Positions 1-8,457 of a stretch of DNA of 64,000 nucleotides are shown here, in pieces; the first letter of the stretch is position 1; every line of letters begins with the position of its first letter. The notes under the pieces were generated by a model that did not search any database, had not been told where the DNA came from, and saw only the letters and a program-made list of their open reading frames with translations. The position numbers and the translations under genes are program-made. Where the stretch lies: the NCBI GenBank assembly GCA_019634595.1, contig JAHCBC010000002.1, positions 806,001-870,000 on the forward strand, given 5' to 3'. Source of the stretch: Akkermansiaceae bacterium (GTDB lineage Bacteria; Verrucomicrobiota; Verrucomicrobiia; Verrucomicrobiales; Akkermansiaceae).

Positions 1-771
1 CGTGACTTCGTCGCCCGGTTTGAAGACGCCACCGGCAACGCGGCCCGCGAAGCCGCGGAAGTCGTGCCAGTCGTTGGACATCGGGCGGATGACCCACTGG
101 ACGGGAAAACGGGCATCGACGTGGTTTTCCTCACCGCCGACATAGACATGTTCCAGATGGTAAAGGAGGGAGGGACCTTGGTACCAAGGCATGTTCGTGG
201 ATTTGTCCACGACGTTGTCTCCGTTGAGGGCGGAGATGGGGATGGTGGTGATCTCAACGATGTTATCGAGGCGCGAGGCGAACTCGTGATAGTCCTTGAT
301 GATCTGGTTGTAGGTCTCTTCGGAGTAGTCCACGAGGTCCATCTTGTTCACCGCCACGACGAGGTGCTGGATGCGCAGCAGGTTGGCGATGAAAGAGTGG
401 CGCTTCGTCTGTTCGATCACGCCTTTGCGGGCGTCGATGAGGATGATGGCGAGGTTCGCGGTGGATGCTCCGGTCACCATGTTGCGGGTGTACTGGATGT
501 GGCCGGGCGTGTCGGCGATGATGAATTTCCGCTTGGGTGTGGCGAAGTAGCGGTAGGCGACGTCGATGGTGATGCCCTGTTCGCGCTCGGCTTTCAGACC
601 ATCGGTCAGCAGCGCGAGGTTGACGTGCTCATCCCCGCGGCGGCGGGAGGATTCCTCAACGGCTTCGAGTTGGTCTTCGAAGATGGATTTGGAATCGTAA
701 AGGAGGCGGCCGATCAGGGTAGATTTGCCGTCATCGACGGAACCGGCGGTGGTGAAGCGGAGAAGGTCCAT
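1..771 (-). CDS. cysN: Sulfate adenylyltransferase subunit 1, GTPase (partial)
   Basis: CysN is the GTP-hydrolysing subunit that drives ATP sulfurylase (CysD) to make adenosine 5'-phosphosulfate from sulfate and ATP. The 257 residues present begin MDLLRF and carry the translation-factor-type GTPase motifs: P-loop GSVDDGKST near residues 10-18, DTPGH near 90 and NKMDLVD near 145. The frame is still open at the window edge, so the C-terminal beta-barrel domains, and any fused APS kinase domain, lie outside. It follows cysD after a 55-base gap that holds a heptamer-like repeat. The identification is very secure. Confidence 0.95.
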   Translation of the reverse strand, partial: MDLLRFTTAGSVDDGKSTLIGRLLYDSKSIFEDQLEAVEESSRRRGDEHVNLALLTDGLKAEREQGITIDVAYRYFATPKRKFIIADTPGHIQYTRNMVTGASTANLAIILIDARKGVIEQTKRHSFIANLLRIQHLVVAVNKMDLVDYSEETYNQIIKDYHEFASRLDNIVEITTIPISALNGDNVVDKSTNMPWYQGPSLLYHLEHVYVGGEENHVDARFPVQWVIRPMSNDWHDFRGFAGRVAGGVFKPGDEVT

Positions 772-776
772 GGAAA

Positions 777-816
777 GTGTGGGAAATTGGAAATTGGGAA
801 ATTGGAAATTTTCGGG
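777..816. repeat. Short AATTTCC-type tandem repeat between cysD and cysN
   Basis: The 55-base gap between cysD and cysN is filled by alternating units of the form GGAAATT and GGGAAATT, about four copies. A closely related repeat (unit TTGGAGA) lies in frame inside the urea carboxylase gene at 53880-53921. Such heptamer-like repeats resemble the short tandemly repeated repeats described in cyanobacteria. The function is unknown. Confidence 0.7.
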
Positions 817-826
817 GGATACCTGA

Positions 827-1732
827 TCAGAAGTATCCTTCTTTTTTCCTGTCTTCCATGGCGGTTTCGGAACGTTTGTCGTCGGCACGGGTGCCGCGTT
901 CGGTCTGGCGGGCGGCGGCGACTTCGGCGATGACTTCGTCAAGGTCGGCGGCCGGGGATTCCACGGCACCGGTGCAGGTGGCGTCACCGATGGTGCGGAA
1001 CCGCACGGTGCGGATTTCGATCTTTTCGTGCTCCTGGGGTTTCAGGAAATCGGTGACGGCGAGAAGCTGGCCGTTACGCTCGAACACCTCACGCTGATGG
1101 GTGAAGTAGATGTTCGGAAGCGGGATTTTCTCGCGCTTGATGTACATCCAGATGTCCATCTCGGTGAAGTTCGACAGAGGGAAGACCCGGAAGTGTTCGC
1201 CGGGGTTCTTGCGGCCGTTGAAGAGGTTCCAGAGTTCCGGGCGCTGGTTCTTGGGATCCCACTGGCCGAAGTCATCCCGGTGGGAGAAGAAGCGTTCCTT
1301 CGCCCGGGCCTTTTCCTCGTCACGGCGTCCACCACCGAGGGCGGCGTCGTAGTCGTATTTCTCGATGGTATCGAGCAGGGTGACGGTCTGGAGCTTGTTG
1401 CGGGAGGCGTTCGGTCCCTTCTCCTCCACCACGCGGCCGGTGTCGATGGACTCCTGGACGGAGCCGACGATGAGGTTCGCGCGGATCAATTCCACGAACT
1501 CGTCGCGGTAGGTCATCGTTTCCGGGAAATTGTGCCCCGTGTCGATGTGGACGAGCGGGAAAGGCATGCGGGCCGGCCAGAATGCCTTGCGTGCGAGCCA
1601 AGCCATCACGATCGAATCCTTTCCTCCGGAGAAAAGAAGGGCGGGATTTTGGAACTGGGCAGCCGTTTCGCGGAGGATGAAAATAGCCTCCGCTTCGAGC
1701 TGATCGAGATGGCTCAGTTGATAATTAGGCAT
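827..1732 (-). CDS. cysD: Sulfate adenylyltransferase subunit 2 (ATP sulfurylase)
   Basis: CysD catalyses formation of adenosine 5'-phosphosulfate from ATP and sulfate in the cytoplasm, as a heterodimer with the GTPase CysN encoded just downstream. The 301-residue product has the usual family length. It shows the N-type ATP pyrophosphatase P-loop SGGKDS at residues 35-40, followed by [10 protein letters not shown], a family hallmark. The start MPNYQLSHL lacks a clear Shine-Dalgarno sequence. A dyad and possible promoter lie upstream at 1808-1839. The third gene, cysC, is 109 bases upstream on the same strand. Confidence 0.96.
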   Translation of the reverse strand: MPNYQLSHLDQLEAEAIFILRETAAQFQNPALLFSGGKDSIVMAWLARKAFWPARMPFPLVHIDTGHNFPETMTYRDEFVELIRANLIVGSVQESIDTGRVVEEKGPNASRNKLQTVTLLDTIEKYDYDAALGGGRRDEEKARAKERFFSHRDDFGQWDPKNQRPELWNLFNGRKNPGEHFRVFPLSNFTEMDIWMYIKREKIPLPNIYFTHQREVFERNGQLLAVTDFLKPQEHEKIEIRTVRFRTIGDATCTGAVESPAADLDEVIAEVAAARQTERGTRADDKRSETAMEDRKKEGYF

Positions 1733-1807
1733 TTGGAGAGAAAGATCGCACGCCGGGGATCGGTGGTGCGCGCGAGTGGGTAGGCCTCTCCCTAGAAAAG
1801 GTCAAGG

Positions 1808-1839
1808 AATATAATTACCAACCTGAGTTGTTTGGTAAT
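1808..1839 (-). promoter_or_regulatory. Candidate promoter/operator upstream of cysDN
   Basis: A perfect inverted repeat, ATTACCAA (1814-1821) and TTGGTAAT (1832-1839) separated by 10 bases, lies between the cysC stop codon and cysD. On the minus strand the dyad is immediately followed by TATATT (1808-1813), a good -10 candidate, and further down by TTGACC (1800-1805). The dyad would cover the -35 to -10 spacer, which is typical of a repressor site. The regulator is not identified; an Rrf2-type cysteine regulator is one guess. Confidence 0.4.
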
Positions 1840-1841
1840 AT

Positions 1842-2435
1842 TTAAGCGAGGGCGATGCGCTCGCGGATCGCCTCCAGAAGCTCGAAGGCAGAGTCCTCCA
1901 CGGTGGAGGCTTCCGTATCGAGGATCAGGTCCGCATTCGCCGGAGGCTCGAAGGAGCCGTCCTTGCCGGTGAAGTGCTGGATTTCGCCGCGTGCTGCCTT
2001 GGCATAGAGGCCCTTCACATCGCGCTTCTCGCAGGCTTCGTAGCTTGCCTTGATGTAGACTTCGAAGAGATCGTCGCCGATCAGCCCGCGGGCCAGGTCC
2101 CGGAGTTCTCCGCGCGGAGTGATGGCGGAGACGAAGACGATGATTCCTTGGGACACGAGGATCTTCGCCACCTCGGCGATCCGCCGGATGTTCTCCAGCC
2201 GGTCCGTGTCGCTGAAGCCCAGATTCGCGTTGAGACCGGTGCGGAGATTGTCACCGTCCAGGATGACAGTGAAGCGGCCCTGTTGGTGGAGCACGCGTTC
2301 GGCTGCATTGGCGATGGTGGATTTTCCGGATCCGGAGAGGCCGCACATCCAGATGACCAGCCCTTGCTGCTTGAGCAGGCTCTGTTTGTCGCTGCGCTGG
2401 AGGAAACGGTGGAACTCTGGGTGGATGTTGGACAT
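1842..2435 (-). CDS. cysC: Adenylylsulfate kinase
   Basis: CysC phosphorylates adenosine 5'-phosphosulfate to PAPS, the activated sulfate used for reductive assimilation or for sulfation of polysaccharides. The 197-residue product has Walker A GLSGSGKS at residues 32-39 and the APS-kinase motif LDGDNLRTGLN. I chose the start MSNIHPEF because family members begin shortly before this point; an in-frame Met 12 residues earlier looks like a spurious extension. The gene precedes cysD on the same strand, with a 109-base gap containing its own regulatory dyad. Length and motifs match a stand-alone APS kinase. Confidence 0.95.
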   Translation of the reverse strand: MSNIHPEFHRFLQRSDKQSLLKQQGLVIWMCGLSGSGKSTIANAAERVLHQQGRFTVILDGDNLRTGLNANLGFSDTDRLENIRRIAEVAKILVSQGIIVFVSAITPRGELRDLARGLIGDDLFEVYIKASYEACEKRDVKGLYAKAARGEIQHFTGKDGSFEPPANADLILDTEASTVEDSAFELLEAIRERIALA

Positions 2436-2552
2436 GGCGATTTGGTGACAGCGTAAGCCCTGACGGGGCAAAGAGAAGGGAAAATCGCCCGATGTTTTGA
2501 CATCCTTTTGACACGGCGGTGCCGGCAGCCGTGCATGATGGAGGCCATGAAG

Positions 2553-3245
2553 ATGAAACCACTCCTATTGATCATGCTTTCCGTGGGTCAGGTTCTCGCC
2601 CAGGTGGATCCTTTCAAAGGCGAGCCGGATCCCTCCCCGCCTCCTCCGAATCTCTTGATCCGCTACGAGGCGTTCTCGATGGATCTGAAGCAGGCTGCGG
2701 ATCTGCAACGGCGAGATCCCACGGATGCCGCGCTGTATGAACAGGTGGTGGCTGCGGTTGCCGGAGGACACGCTACGCAGGAGTCTTTGATAGTACTGAG
2801 ATCCAGATCGGGGCTGAAAGCCGTCGCGGACTCCAGCCGGGAGATCATCTATCCGACGGAATACATGCCCGTGTTCAGGAAGGACTTCACCGCCGGAAAG
2901 CCGCCCGTATCCACCGTGACATCGCTCCTGGGTACGGCCTTTGAAACCCGTGGCGCGGGAGATCGCCTGGAGATCGAGGTCATCCTCGGAGATGCTGGCA
3001 GGATTCACCTGAAGACCTTGGTTTCACACGTGAAGTTCCTCGGTACATCGAAATACGGACAGGGAGCCTCCGAAGCGGAAGTCCCGCTGTTTTCGGTCCA
3101 GAGCATCAACACGGCCGCGATGATCAAGGCGGGTGTCCCGTTCCTGCTCGGAAAGACCAACTCCAGCGAAGCCGCCGGGGAAGTGACCAAGCCGGACGGA
3201 AGGGTCTGGTTCTCATTCGCCACGGTGGACATCGCCCAACCCTAA
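2553..3245 (+). CDS. Exported protein with secretin-like C-terminal half (paralogue 1)
   Basis: This is a 230-residue exported protein of unknown function. The start MKPLLLIML is chosen because GGAGG at 2540-2544 is spaced 8 bases from it; an in-frame ATG lies 6 bases upstream. An N-terminal signal peptide ends near VLAQ. The middle carries IYPTEY and then a stretch of the type AFETRGAGDRLEIEVIL, and the end has VPLF, VQSINT and VPFLLGK. This pattern resembles the beta-rich core of the type II/III secretin domain, but the protein is far too short to be a secretin. The next gene is a clear paralogue. Two TTGACA hexamers (2497-2502, 2508-2513) lie upstream, without an obvious -10. Confidence 0.8.
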   Translation: MKPLLLIMLSVGQVLAQVDPFKGEPDPSPPPPNLLIRYEAFSMDLKQAADLQRRDPTDAALYEQVVAAVAGGHATQESLIVLRSRSGLKAVADSSREIIYPTEYMPVFRKDFTAGKPPVSTVTSLLGTAFETRGAGDRLEIEVILGDAGRIHLKTLVSHVKFLGTSKYGQGASEAEVPLFSVQSINTAAMIKAGVPFLLGKTNSSEAAGEVTKPDGRVWFSFATVDIAQP

Positions 3246-3257
3246 GCCCAGAAAACC

Positions 3258-3998
3258 ATGAAAATCCCACTGCTCATTCTCCTCCTGACCGCACCGCTTT
3301 GCCCGGCTCAAGATCCATTTGCCAGAGACCCCAATGAGCCTCCTCCTGATCCGGTGGCTCCCGGAGCCCCCAAGGTCATTTCAATGAACTATGAGGTCTA
3401 TTCCCTGCCGATGGCGGATGCGGCGGCGCTGCTCCGGACGGCAGGTGGGGACGGTGCATTGTACAAGGAACTGGTGGCCCGCACGGCGACGGGCGGGGGG
3501 ATCCTGGAGGGCGTGGCGGCGGTCCGCTGCATGTCCGGCCAGAGGGCGAGGACCACAGGTGGCCCGGAACAAATCTATCCCACCGAGTATCTGGGCAAGG
3601 TTTCGAAGAAACCCGCGGAGCGCGAAAAAGGCTCCGAGATCGATCCCACGACCTCCCATTCCGATGTGGTGCCCGCCCTGCCGGCTGCCTTTGAAACCCG
3701 CGAATGCGGAATGATCCTGGAGGTGGAGCCCCTCTGCGGTGAGACGGGTTCGTTCATCGAGTTGCGCATCGTCGCTTCGCACATCGCGATGACGGAGCGG
3801 CTGAAGTGGGGGCAGGGACTGTCGCAGGTGGATATGCCGGTTTTCGAATCGCAGCGGATCGATGCGGGCGGATGGGCCTTCGCCGGGCAGCCGTGCTTCC
3901 TGGGCACCATCAGTCGGCCTCCGGGCACGAAGGTGATTGAGTCATCGCCAAAGCGCGTCTGGTTTGCTTTCGTGACAGCTGACTTCGTGAAGAATTGA
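3258..3998 (+). CDS. Exported protein with secretin-like C-terminal half (paralogue 2)
   Basis: This 246-residue exported protein is a tandem paralogue of the preceding gene. Both share the lipid-facing signal peptide type, a PxPP-rich linker, the motif IYPTEY, the motif AFETR followed by LEVE or LEIE, and a late block (MPVFESQRI then CFLGT) that resembles the end of a secretin domain. It begins with MKIPLLILLL and appears periplasmic. Its stop codon overlaps the start of the histidine kinase gene (TGATG), so the two are probably translated together. A role as an extracytoplasmic partner of the kinase is possible but is inference only. Confidence 0.8.
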   Translation: MKIPLLILLLTAPLCPAQDPFARDPNEPPPDPVAPGAPKVISMNYEVYSLPMADAAALLRTAGGDGALYKELVARTATGGGILEGVAAVRCMSGQRARTTGGPEQIYPTEYLGKVSKKPAEREKGSEIDPTTSHSDVVPALPAAFETRECGMILEVEPLCGETGSFIELRIVASHIAMTERLKWGQGLSQVDMPVFESQRIDAGGWAFAGQPCFLGTISRPPGTKVIESSPKRVWFAFVTADFVKN

Positions 3999-5542
3999 TG
4001 CGGGGAATCTGGTTCACGCTCGGCCCGATGATCGTCGCCGCCCTTCTGGTGCTATGGGGTGGCGAGCGGTTGTCGCGGCGTGCCGTGGAGGAACGGGTTC
4101 CGGCGGACCGGGAAAGGTTGCTGGATTTTTCGGAAGCATTGCGGGGCAAGCTCTCGGAACTGGATGCGCTGTTCGCGGAGCATGTCACGCGGTTGGCGGG
4201 GCTGGCGGATTCCGATGACGAGGAAATGCTCCGGCAGGCATGCCAGCGGTTGGTGGGGATACGCACGTGCCATGTGTTCAGGGCGAATGGGCGGAAATGG
4301 GAGGTTTCCGGAAAGCCCGTGGAGCCGGATGGGGAACGGCCTCCGGACGTCAGGATCGAGGGGGAAGGTGCGGGGCTTGATCCTGGTCGGACGGTGCTGT
4401 TGCCAAAGGCGGGCAGAGCGGCGGAGCGGAATGCGGGGTGGCTGGGATCACCGGTGCCGGGGTACCGCGTGTTCTGGAGAACGACGCCTGCGGGTCACCG
4501 GATCGCTGTCACGGTGGACGAGGTGGAGCTGCAGGCGAAGCTAAGGGAGGATCTTGTGAAATGGGCCGGGGACTACTCGGCGCCGCTCCGCAACGGTGGG
4601 ACCCTGTTCTCCCTGAGCGGACCTTCCGGAAGGACTTATCCTGTGGCGGCCACCGATGCCGGAGAGAGTCCTGCGGCGGTGGTCATCCCCCACCGTTCGG
4701 CATTGGGGGAATGGCAGGTCTCGGCGTGGGACCGGAGCCGGTTCCGGCAGGAGAGGGATGCCGCGACCATGGGGCTGGCGGTATTTTTTTCAGCGGTGCT
4801 TCTCTCTCTGGGGGCCTTCCTGTTTTTCGAAAGGAGGAGGAGCGTGAGGCTGGCGGAAGCGCGGGTTTCCTTCGTGAACCGTGTCTCGCACGAACTTGGA
4901 ACCCCGCTGACGAACATCCTGCTGAATCTGGATCTCGTTTCGCGCTCGATGGAGCGGAATCCGGAGGAAGCACGGCGGAGATTGGGGATGGTGGCGGAAG
5001 AGGCCAGGAGGTTGGCGCGGTTGGTGGCGAATGTGCTGACGTTTTCGCGCGGTGGGCGGGATGACCGGAGAGGGCGGGTGGTATCCTGTGTCCCGGATGA
5101 GGTGATCGCCGCGGTGCTGGAGCAGTTCCAGCCTTCACTGGGCCGGCGGGGCATGCGGATCGAGTGGCAGGCCGATGCGGGAGGACGGGTGCTCGCGGAT
5201 CCGGATGCGCTGTCACAGATCGTGTCGAATCTGATTTCGAACGTGGAGAAATACGCCGCTGGCGGCGGGTGGCTGGGGATGACGAGCACGCTCGCGGGAG
5301 GAAGGCTGCACGTGCGCGTGGCGGACCGAGGGCCGGGCATCCCGTCACGGCATGGTGAGCGGATTTTCGGGGCGTTCGAGAGGATCGAAACCGCCGTGAA
5401 CGAAGGTGCGAGCGGGACCGGCCTGGGGCTTTCCATCGCACGTGATCTCGCGCGTCGGGGGGATGGTGAACTCAGCTTGGTGCCCGCTGCGATGGGAGCC
5501 GTGTTCGAACTCGATCTGCCCGCGTTTCCCTCTCCCGTGTAA
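3998..5542 (+). CDS. Membrane-bound sensor histidine kinase
   Basis: This 514-residue sensor kinase autophosphorylates and passes phosphate to the response regulator encoded next. An N-terminal membrane helix (about residues 5-22) and a second (about 258-277) bracket a periplasmic sensor domain of roughly 235 residues with no recognised family. The H-box contains SHELGTPLTN with His298. The ATPase part shows the N-box NLISNVEKYA, then DRGPGIP, then GTGLGLSIA. The ATG overlaps the stop codon of the upstream exported protein. An in-frame TTG one codon earlier could also start. The regulator follows 4 bases after the stop codon. Confidence 0.93.
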   Translation: MRGIWFTLGPMIVAALLVLWGGERLSRRAVEERVPADRERLLDFSEALRGKLSELDALFAEHVTRLAGLADSDDEEMLRQACQRLVGIRTCHVFRANGRKWEVSGKPVEPDGERPPDVRIEGEGAGLDPGRTVLLPKAGRAAERNAGWLGSPVPGYRVFWRTTPAGHRIAVTVDEVELQAKLREDLVKWAGDYSAPLRNGGTLFSLSGPSGRTYPVAATDAGESPAAVVIPHRSALGEWQVSAWDRSRFRQERDAATMGLAVFFSAVLLSLGAFLFFERRRSVRLAEARVSFVNRVSHELGTPLTNILLNLDLVSRSMERNPEEARRRLGMVAEEARRLARLVANVLTFSRGGRDDRRGRVVSCVPDEVIAAVLEQFQPSLGRRGMRIEWQADAGGRVLADPDALSQIVSNLISNVEKYAAGGGWLGMTSTLAGGRLHVRVADRGPGIPSRHGERIFGAFERIETAVNEGASGTGLGLSIARDLARRGDGELSLVPAAMGAVFELDLPAFPSPV

Positions 5543-5546
5543 ATCT

Positions 5547-6224
5547 ATGACCATCCTCATTGCCGAAGACGATCCCCTGACACTGGATGCGCTCGCCGCG
5601 TGCCTGGAGGAGGAGGGCTTTGCGACGTTGCGGGCACTTGATGGCCGGGAGGCGTTGCACCATTGGAAGGAAGGGAAAGCACAACTGTTGTGCCTGGATA
5701 TCATGATGCCGGGGATCGATGGTTTCGAGGTCTGCCGTCAGGTGCGGAGAACGGATCGCCGGGTGCCCATCCTTTTCCTGTCCGCGAAGCGGGAGGAAGC
5801 GGACGTGGTGGCAGGCCTGGGAATCGGGGCGGATGATTTCATCCGCAAGCCATTCACCCGCGGCGAAGTTGTCGCGCGGGTACATGCGGCGCTGCGGAGA
5901 TCCGGAGCGCAGGGAAATGGCGGAGATTCCTTCCCGATGGGGGACCTGCGGGTGTGGCCGGACCGCCTGGAGGCGGAGCGGGCGGGGAAAAAGATCGAAC
6001 TCACCCAGCGGGAGGTCCGGATGCTGGCCCTTCTCCACCGGCAGGCGGGGAAGCCGGTCAGCAGGGATACTTTCCTCGATGAGTGCTGGGGTCTGGATTA
6101 CTTCCCGGACTCCCGGACGCTCGACCAGCACGTGTTCACGCTGAGGAAGAAGATCGAAGCCGATCCGGCGCATCCATCCATCGTCGGGACGGTGCGCGGG
6201 ATCGGTTACCGGTTCGGCGGTTAG
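5547..6224 (+). CDS. OmpR-family response regulator
   Basis: This 225-residue regulator is the likely partner of the histidine kinase encoded 4 bases upstream. The receiver domain (about 1-118) has the acidic pair EDD at 7-9, the phospho-acceptor Asp51 in LDIMMPG, and the conserved Lys in KPF. The C-terminal winged helix (about 128-223) carries the family pattern [11 protein letters not shown] then [13 protein letters not shown] and GIGYRF. The start MTILIAEDD is unambiguous because the receiver fold begins there. The gene ends 4 bases into the convergent ugd gene. Target genes are not evident. Confidence 0.95.
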   Translation: MTILIAEDDPLTLDALAACLEEEGFATLRALDGREALHHWKEGKAQLLCLDIMMPGIDGFEVCRQVRRTDRRVPILFLSAKREEADVVAGLGIGADDFIRKPFTRGEVVARVHAALRRSGAQGNGGDSFPMGDLRVWPDRLEAERAGKKIELTQREVRMLALLHRQAGKPVSRDTFLDECWGLDYFPDSRTLDQHVFTLRKKIEADPAHPSIVGTVRGIGYRFGG

Positions 6225-7609
6225 ATGCCTTTGCCGATGATGAACGCATCCAGGCCATGCTCCCTCAGCGCGGTACTGGAAAACACGGCCCGTCCGTCGA
6301 AAATGAAGGCGGGTTTCAGCATCAGATCGTGGAGCTTGTCCAGATCCAGGGTCTTGAACTCATCCCACTCGGTCAGCGTGGCGAGCGCGTGGGCACCGTT
6401 GGCCGCCTCGTACGGATCGGAGCAGATTTCCACGTTGGAAAGGACGAGGGACGGATCGATGCCCACCTCCACGAGGTCCCGGTGGATCGCGGCGGCATCC
6501 ACCTGCGGATCATAGATCGCCAGTTGGGCACGCTCGTGGAGGAGGTCCCGGCAGACGTGGATGGCGGCGGACTCGCGGGTGTCGTTGGTGTCCTTCTTGA
6601 ACGCGAAGCCAAGGATGGCGATGCGCTTTCCTGAGACCGTGTTGAAAAGCGTGCGGACGATTTTTTCGACGAAGCGGCTCTTCTGCCAATCGTTGATCTG
6701 GATCACCTGGTTCCAGTAGGCTGCAACTTCGGGCAGGCCGAAGGATTCGCAGAGATAGACCAGGTTGAGGATGTCCTTCTGGAAGCAGGAGCCGCCGAAG
6801 CCGACGGAGGCCTTGAGGAACTTCGGGCCGATGCGGGAGTCCATCCCGATGGCCTTGGCAACTTCGTCCACATCCGCGCCGGTGGCTTCGCAGAGGGCGG
6901 AGATTGAGTTGATGGAGGAAATCCGCTGGGCGAGGAAGGCGTTTGCCACCAACTTGGAAAGCTCCGATGACCAAAGATTGGTGGTGATGATGCGCTCCCG
7001 CGGCACCCAGTTCGCATAGACGGAAACCAAAGCCTCCACCGCGGCATAGCCTTCCGGGGTGGTTTCTCCGCCGATGAGGATGCGGTCCGGGTTGTTCAGG
7101 TCGCTGATGGCGGTCCCCTCGGCAAGGAACTCGGGATTGGAAAGAACTTGGAACTTCGCTCCATTGGGGGAGTTCGCGGCCAGGATGGTCTTGATCGCGC
7201 TGGCGGTTTTCACCGGGATGGTGGACTTCTCGACGATGATCTTGTCCCGGTCGGAAACTTCCGCGATCAGGCGTGCGGCGGACTCGATGTAGCGGAGATC
7301 CGCTGCCCGTCCGGCGCCGATTCCGTAGGACTTCGTCGGGGTGCCGACGGATACGAAGATGAGATCGGCTGCCGCGATGGCGGCCCGGATGTCCGTGGTG
7401 AAGTGAAGGTTCCTGCCTCTGGCAGAGAGCACCACCTCATCAAGTCCCGGCTCATACACCGGGAGCTCATCGGAGTTCCAGGCATCGATGCGCTTCTCGT
7501 TGAAGTCGGCCACGGTTACCTGGATGTCCGGGCATTTGGCGGCGATCATCGCCATGGTGGGGCCACCGACGTAGCCGGCTCCGAGACAGCAGATATTTTG
7601 GACTTTCAT
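6221..7609 (-). CDS. ugd: UDP-glucose 6-dehydrogenase (animal-like type)
   Basis: The enzyme oxidises UDP-glucose to UDP-glucuronate with two NAD+. The 462-residue product starts [18 protein letters not shown] and has the Rossmann motif GAGYVG, the catalytic cysteine Cys275 in [10 protein letters not shown], and EKST and [10 protein letters not shown]. These stretches, together with [12 protein letters not shown] and KPAFIFDGR, match the human and animal enzyme far better than typical bacterial Ugd/TuaD proteins. It is the last gene of the minus-strand sugar-nucleotide operon, 44 bases after the WecG-like gene. Its product is the substrate of the UDP-glucuronate decarboxylase encoded divergently at 13928. 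Confidence 0.95.
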   Translation of the reverse strand: MKVQNICCLGAGYVGGPTMAMIAAKCPDIQVTVADFNEKRIDAWNSDELPVYEPGLDEVVLSARGRNLHFTTDIRAAIAAADLIFVSVGTPTKSYGIGAGRAADLRYIESAARLIAEVSDRDKIIVEKSTIPVKTASAIKTILAANSPNGAKFQVLSNPEFLAEGTAISDLNNPDRILIGGETTPEGYAAVEALVSVYANWVPRERIITTNLWSSELSKLVANAFLAQRISSINSISALCEATGADVDEVAKAIGMDSRIGPKFLKASVGFGGSCFQKDILNLVYLCESFGLPEVAAYWNQVIQINDWQKSRFVEKIVRTLFNTVSGKRIAILGFAFKKDTNDTRESAAIHVCRDLLHERAQLAIYDPQVDAAAIHRDLVEVGIDPSLVLSNVEICSDPYEAANGAHALATLTEWDEFKTLDLDKLHDLMLKPAFIFDGRAVFSSTALREHGLDAFIIGKGI

Positions 7610-7653
7610 AAAAAACGGGGATTGGGGCATCCGGGCGGATGCATGGGGTGTGT

Positions 7654-8445
7654 TCAGAATTTTTTCAACTCCGTCATCTGCAGGAAGATCTGCCAGATGA
7701 AGCGGGGGTTATTGTAGAGATAGCGCCTCCATAGGCGCTTCGGTTCCATCAGCAGGCGGAAAAACCATTCCAGGCCGCGCTTCTGGAGCCAGGATGGAGC
7801 TTGCTTCACCAGTCCGGCATGGAAATCAAAGGCCGCGCCGACACCCAGCATGACCAGTCCGTGGTCCCAGCCGGCTGTCAGGTCGGGGAATTTTTCCAGG
7901 AAGGAATGCATGAACCTTTCCTGTTTTGGAGTACTGAGGCCGACCCAGAAAAAATGGGGCCTTGTTTCGCGGATGGTGGCGGCCAGTTGTTGCTCTTCTT
8001 CCGGAGTCAGGGGGCGGAACGGAGGGGTCACCTGGGCGACGACCCGGCTGCCGGGGAAACGTTCCTGGAGTTTCTCCGCGAGCTTGGTGGTGACTCCATC
8101 TCCGCCGCCGAAGTAGAAGTGACCCCGCTCCGGGCCGCAGGTGCCGGTGATCCCGAGCATCAGGTCCGGGCCATACACCCGGCCCATGTCCTCGAAGCCG
8201 TTCCATTTCCCCACCCAGACCATCGGCATGCCGTCAGGGACGGAAAGGAAGGAGCGGTTGTGGATCTCCTTCAACGCGGCGTCACGCTGGCTTTCCATGA
8301 CTCCGTGGACCCCGGTCACGGTGACGTAACCGGAGAATCCCGGCCGCGAGGATGCGGCAAGGATGGTCTCCACGGCGCTGGGAAGGTCCAGGGGACTGAT
8401 CCCCACGCCCAGCACGTTGCTGCGTGTCTCCATGGCGGATGACAA
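7654..8445 (-). CDS. WecG/TagA/CpsF-family glycosyltransferase (GT26)
   Basis: Members of GT26 move a sugar such as ManNAcA, ManNAc or glucose from a nucleotide donor onto an undecaprenyl-linked acceptor at the inner membrane. The 263-residue product has the family pattern: [11 protein letters not shown] near the start, then [16 protein letters not shown], and the block [15 protein letters not shown]. The likely start is METRSNVLG at 8433, although the in-frame Met at 8445 is the longest choice. It is the only glycosyltransferase in this operon. It lies 12 to 24 bases after the epimerase gene. Donor and acceptor cannot be deduced. Confidence 0.9.
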   Translation of the reverse strand: MSSAMETRSNVLGVGISPLDLPSAVETILAASSRPGFSGYVTVTGVHGVMESQRDAALKEIHNRSFLSVPDGMPMVWVGKWNGFEDMGRVYGPDLMLGITGTCGPERGHFYFGGGDGVTTKLAEKLQERFPGSRVVAQVTPPFRPLTPEEEQQLAATIRETRPHFFWVGLSTPKQERFMHSFLEKFPDLTAGWDHGLVMLGVGAAFDFHAGLVKQAPSWLQKRGLEWFFRLLMEPKRLWRRYLYNNPRFIWQIFLQMTELKKF

Positions 8446-8457
8446 GGGTGGCCGATG

